A DNA stretch of 19,403 nt, taken from the NCBI GenBank assembly GCA_964511575.1, contig CAZEFM010000073.1:1-19403 (forward strand), in the 5' to 3' direction. Shown here one piece after another: positions 17,091-19,403 of the stretch (positions are counted from its first letter, which is position 1; each line of letters starts with the position of its first letter). Both the position numbers and the translations under genes were made by a program. Source of the stretch: CALKHT01 sp964511575. Its GTDB lineage: Bacteria > Planctomycetota > Phycisphaerae > Phycisphaerales > Phycisphaeraceae. The notes beneath the pieces were generated by a model. It saw only the letters and a list, made by a program, of their open reading frames with translations. It was not told the origin of the DNA and did not search any database.

Positions 17091-17738
17091 GTGACCACCG
17101 CGACCTCCGCCATGCCGAACATGATCCGCCGCCAGTTGCCCAATCAGCTTACGGTGCTGCGGCTTGTCATGGCGGGTGTTTTCTTCTTCGTGCTCAACCA
17201 GTTCCGCTATTCCCGCGGTCACGATGATGGCTGGATCCTCTGGACCGCCATGGGCATCTTCATCTTCGCGATGCTCACCGACATCGCCGATGGCTACCTC
17301 GCCCGACGATGGAACGTGGAGTCGACGTTCGGCCGCGTCATGGACCCGTTTGTCGACAAGATCATCGTTCTGGGCGCGTTCATCTACCTGGCGGGCGGGC
17401 GATTCATCGATGGCAACACGATGGTCAGCGGCATCTATCCCTGGATGGTCGCGCTGATTCTGGCGCGCGAGCTGCTCGTGACCGCCATTCGCGGTGAACT
17501 GGAGGGTATGGGCGTGCGCTTCGGTGCGAAGCTTTCGGGCAAGCTCAAAACGCTGCTGCAATCGGTGGGTATCCCGTTCATCCTCGGCATCGTCGCGCTC
17601 GATCCCAACGTGGAAGGTCACGCGTGGATGCGCTGGGTGCGCGAGGGATTCGCCTACGCCATGGTCATCGCCACCGTCATCAGCGGTGTGCCCTACATCA
17701 CCGGCGCGATCCGTGCGATGAAGGCGAGGCAGGTTTAG
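17091..17738 (+). CDS. pgsA: CDP-diacylglycerol-glycerol-3-phosphate 3-phosphatidyltransferase
   Basis: 215 codons from GTG 17091; ATG 17112 and ATG 17121 are equally possible and fit the usual short N-terminus, since the conserved part begins at RQLPNQLTVLRLVMAG (14-29). The enzyme makes phosphatidylglycerophosphate from CDP-diacylglycerol and glycerol 3-phosphate at the inner membrane, the first committed step to phosphatidylglycerol and cardiolipin. The CDP-alcohol phosphotransferase signature is complete: D64-IAD-G68, A71-R72, then G81, D85 and D89 (DIADGYLARRW...GRVMDPFVDK). About five to six membrane segments are visible. A close relative using another alcohol cannot be fully excluded, but the LPNQLTxLR start and the TAIRGELEGMGVRFGAKLSGKLKT region fit PgsA. 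It is separated from rhaB by 134 bases. Confidence 0.92.
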   Translation: MTTATSAMPNMIRRQLPNQLTVLRLVMAGVFFFVLNQFRYSRGHDDGWILWTAMGIFIFAMLTDIADGYLARRWNVESTFGRVMDPFVDKIIVLGAFIYLAGGRFIDGNTMVSGIYPWMVALILARELLVTAIRGELEGMGVRFGAKLSGKLKTLLQSVGIPFILGIVALDPNVEGHAWMRWVREGFAYAMVIATVISGVPYITGAIRAMKARQV

Positions 17739-17828
17739 ACAGCATAAGAGAATTCATAAACGGACGGAGTCGTTGAGGCGCTCGAGCCAGGGATCGGCAA
17801 TTCCTCACGCGACCCAGTAAACTCTCCC

Positions 17829-17847
17829 ATCAGCGTTCATCCGCGGC
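17829..17847 (-). repeat. left inverted copy of a GCCGCGGATGAACGC repeat, upstream of rhaB
   Basis: Read on the minus strand, this 19-base stretch is GCCGCGGATGAACGCTGAT. It matches the plus-strand stretch at 19370-19388 at 17 of 19 positions, so the two copies flank rhaB as inverted repeats 1.5 kb apart. It lies 25 bases before the rhaB start, close to the ribosome site. Confidence 0.6.
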
Positions 17848-17872
17848 TGAAACAACTCCGGAGTCATGCACC

Positions 17873-19390
17873 ATGCCACACGCTTATGTTGCCTTTGATC
17901 TCGGCGCGGAGTCCGGCAGGGCGATGCTTGCCATTCTCGATGGCCAGACGCTTCAACTCGAAGAAGCGCACCGCTTCGCCAACGTGCCGCAGCGACTGCC
18001 CAGCGGTTACCACTGGAGCTTGACCGAGATCTGGCGCAACCTCATCGAAGGCTTGCGCAAGTGTGGTGAACTGGCGAAACAGCGCGGCGTTGAACTGACC
18101 AGTCTCGGCGTCGACACCTGGGGCGTGGACTTCGGTCTCATCGGCAAGTCGGGCCAACTGCTCGGCCTCCCTTTCGTCTATCGCGACCCGCGCCACGCCC
18201 GCGCTTATGAGAAAACATTGCAGAACGTCGGCCGTGACGTCATCTATAACGCCACGGGCATTCAGTTCATGCCCCTCAACTCGCTGTATCAGCTCGTCGC
18301 CGACAACGACAGCGAGCCGGGCATGCTCGAACACGCCACCACCCTTCTCTTCATGCCCGACCTGCTGCACTATTTCTTCTGTGGTCGGCCGATCAACGAA
18401 GCGACGATCGCCTCCACCTCGCAGATGATCGATGTGCACAACGGCGGATGGGCGATCGATCTGCTCACATCGCTGGGACTACCGACGCATTTTCTCGGAA
18501 CGATCGTGTCAGCCGGCACGGTGATCGGCGAGCTGCGCGATGAAGTCGCCGAGGAAGCGGGCGTGCCGCGCATGAAAGTCACCGCGCCCGCGTCGCACGA
18601 CACCGCCAGCGCCGTCGCAGCCGTACCTGTCGACGTCGACGCGACGCCCAACTGGGCGTACATCTCCAGCGGCACGTGGTCGCTGCTCGGCGCGGAGATC
18701 GACGAACCCATCGTCACCGAACAGGCACTACAGGCGAACTTCACCAACGAGCGTGGCGTTGCCGATCGCATTCGCCTGCTGCGCAACATCGCGGGGCTCT
18801 GGCTGGTGCAGGAGTGTCGCCGCGACTACGCCCGCCGTGGCGAGTCGTACGATTATGCCGAGCTGACCCGCATGGCGAAGGAAGCCGAGCCGTTCCGCAC
18901 GCTGGTCGACCCCGCGCACGCGCCGTTCGCCTTGCCGGGGGACATGCCCGCCAAGATCGCCGCTTTTGCGCGAGAGACGGGCCAGCCTGAACCGACGACG
19001 CCGGGCCAGTTCGTGCGGTGCTGTCTGGAAAGTTTGGCGATGTGTTACCGTCGCACACTTGAGGAACTCGAAACGCTGCTCGGCCGACGCATGGACGTGA
19101 TGCACATCGTCGGGGGTGGCGGCCAAAACACGCTGCTCAATCAGATGGCCGCCGACGCCATCAACCGCCCCGTCGTCGTCGGCCCCTACGAAGCCACCGC
19201 GATCGGCAACGCGCTTACCCAGGCGCTCGGCACCGGCCAGGTCCGCGACCTCGCCCACCTCCGCGCCATCGTTCGCAACTCCTTCAAACCCGAAACTTAC
19301 CAGCCCCAGAACCCCGACGCCTTCGACCAGCAGTACGACCGCTACCTCGCCCTGACCAACGCCGAAGTCGCCGCAGATGAACGCGGATAA
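17873..19390 (+). CDS. rhaB: rhamnulokinase (FGGY family)
   Basis: 505 codons from ATG 17873, with GGAG nine bases upstream. RhaB phosphorylates L-rhamnulose to rhamnulose 1-phosphate in rhamnose catabolism. Seen: the phosphate-1 loop FDLGAESGR (8-16), GVDTWGVDFGLI (79-90), MPDLLHYFFCG (161-171), SHDTASA (241-247) with Asp243 as the likely catalytic base, the ATPase segment YISSGTWSLLG (263-273), NIAGLWLVQECRR (305-317) and HIVGGGGQN near 425. The GAESGR variant and the SHDTAS motif separate rhamnulokinases from xylulo- and glycerol kinases. Length is typical. No rhaA, rhaD or regulator is within the window. The last codons (ADERG) and the stop lie inside a short repeat, so the C-terminus may have been reshaped by it. 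Confidence 0.93.
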   Translation: MPHAYVAFDLGAESGRAMLAILDGQTLQLEEAHRFANVPQRLPSGYHWSLTEIWRNLIEGLRKCGELAKQRGVELTSLGVDTWGVDFGLIGKSGQLLGLPFVYRDPRHARAYEKTLQNVGRDVIYNATGIQFMPLNSLYQLVADNDSEPGMLEHATTLLFMPDLLHYFFCGRPINEATIASTSQMIDVHNGGWAIDLLTSLGLPTHFLGTIVSAGTVIGELRDEVAEEAGVPRMKVTAPASHDTASAVAAVPVDVDATPNWAYISSGTWSLLGAEIDEPIVTEQALQANFTNERGVADRIRLLRNIAGLWLVQECRRDYARRGESYDYAELTRMAKEAEPFRTLVDPAHAPFALPGDMPAKIAAFARETGQPEPTTPGQFVRCCLESLAMCYRRTLEELETLLGRRMDVMHIVGGGGQNTLLNQMAADAINRPVVVGPYEATAIGNALTQALGTGQVRDLAHLRAIVRNSFKPETYQPQNPDAFDQQYDRYLALTNAEVAADERG

Positions 19391-19401
19391 ACGCGGATGG
19401 G
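19370..19401 (+). repeat. right copy of the repeat, with three 10-base tandem units, at the rhaB 3' end
   Basis: After GCCG the sequence reads as three 10-base units: CGCAGATGAA (19372-19381), CGCGGATAAA (19382-19391), CGCGGATGGG (19392-19401). The first 19 bases are the inverted partner of 17829-17847. The rhaB stop codon TAA (19388-19390) is inside the second unit. The window ends two bases later, so the array may continue. Confidence 0.6.
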
Positions 19402-19403
19402 GC

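Overview
The window looks like chromosomal DNA of a GC-rich planctomycete, most likely of the Phycisphaerae type. The reasons are a SecA with extra insertions, a ResB plus long CcsA-type cytochrome c maturation pair, a five-domain S1 protein, a small Cys-rich protein of planctomycete character, and a ThiE with an extra N-terminal domain. This is inferred from protein character alone; no search was run.

Left edge (1-~805): the 3' part of an SCO1664-family (PI3K/PI4K-like) gene runs on the plus strand. It faces the N-terminal half of secA on the minus strand. The SecA reading frame stops being SecA at about position 804, right after the conserved GEVI segment, and ends in 35 unrelated residues. 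This is either a genuine rearrangement or, at least as likely, a chimeric contig join. Minus strand, 697-2758: truncated secA, preceded by a small exported protein of unknown function.

Plus strand, 2851-7666: a small Cys-rich protein, then a compact group of an ArnT/GT39-like membrane glycosyltransferase, a polyprenyl-phosphate-sugar-synthase-like GT2 enzyme, a LABN-domain membrane protein and thiamine-phosphate synthase. The first three look like a sugar-transfer module: a lipid-linked sugar donor is made in the cytoplasm and its sugar is moved to an acceptor outside. mltA (minus, 7710-8966) converges on this group.

Plus strand, 9225-15019: a tight operon of a lipoprotein with an internal duplication, ResB, CcsA/ResC, a 3-methyladenine DNA glycosylase and a reduced aldo/keto-reductase-like protein. 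The first three overlap by 8 and 4 bases, so the lipoprotein is probably part of the cytochrome c maturation machinery. Next come rpsA (S1) with a leader that can form three hairpins, pgsA (phosphatidylglycerophosphate synthase) and rhaB (rhamnulokinase).

Short inverted repeats lie between rpsA and pgsA and on both sides of rhaB. No tRNA, rRNA, CRISPR array, insertion sequence or convincing U-tract terminator was found. No gene-free stretch exceeds 300 bases; the longest are 3118-3381, 8967-9224, 2164-2404 and 15020-15252. The best candidates for something little described are the Ccs-linked duplicated lipoprotein, the structured rpsA leader and the GT39-GT2-LABN module. The secA junction needs an assembly check first.
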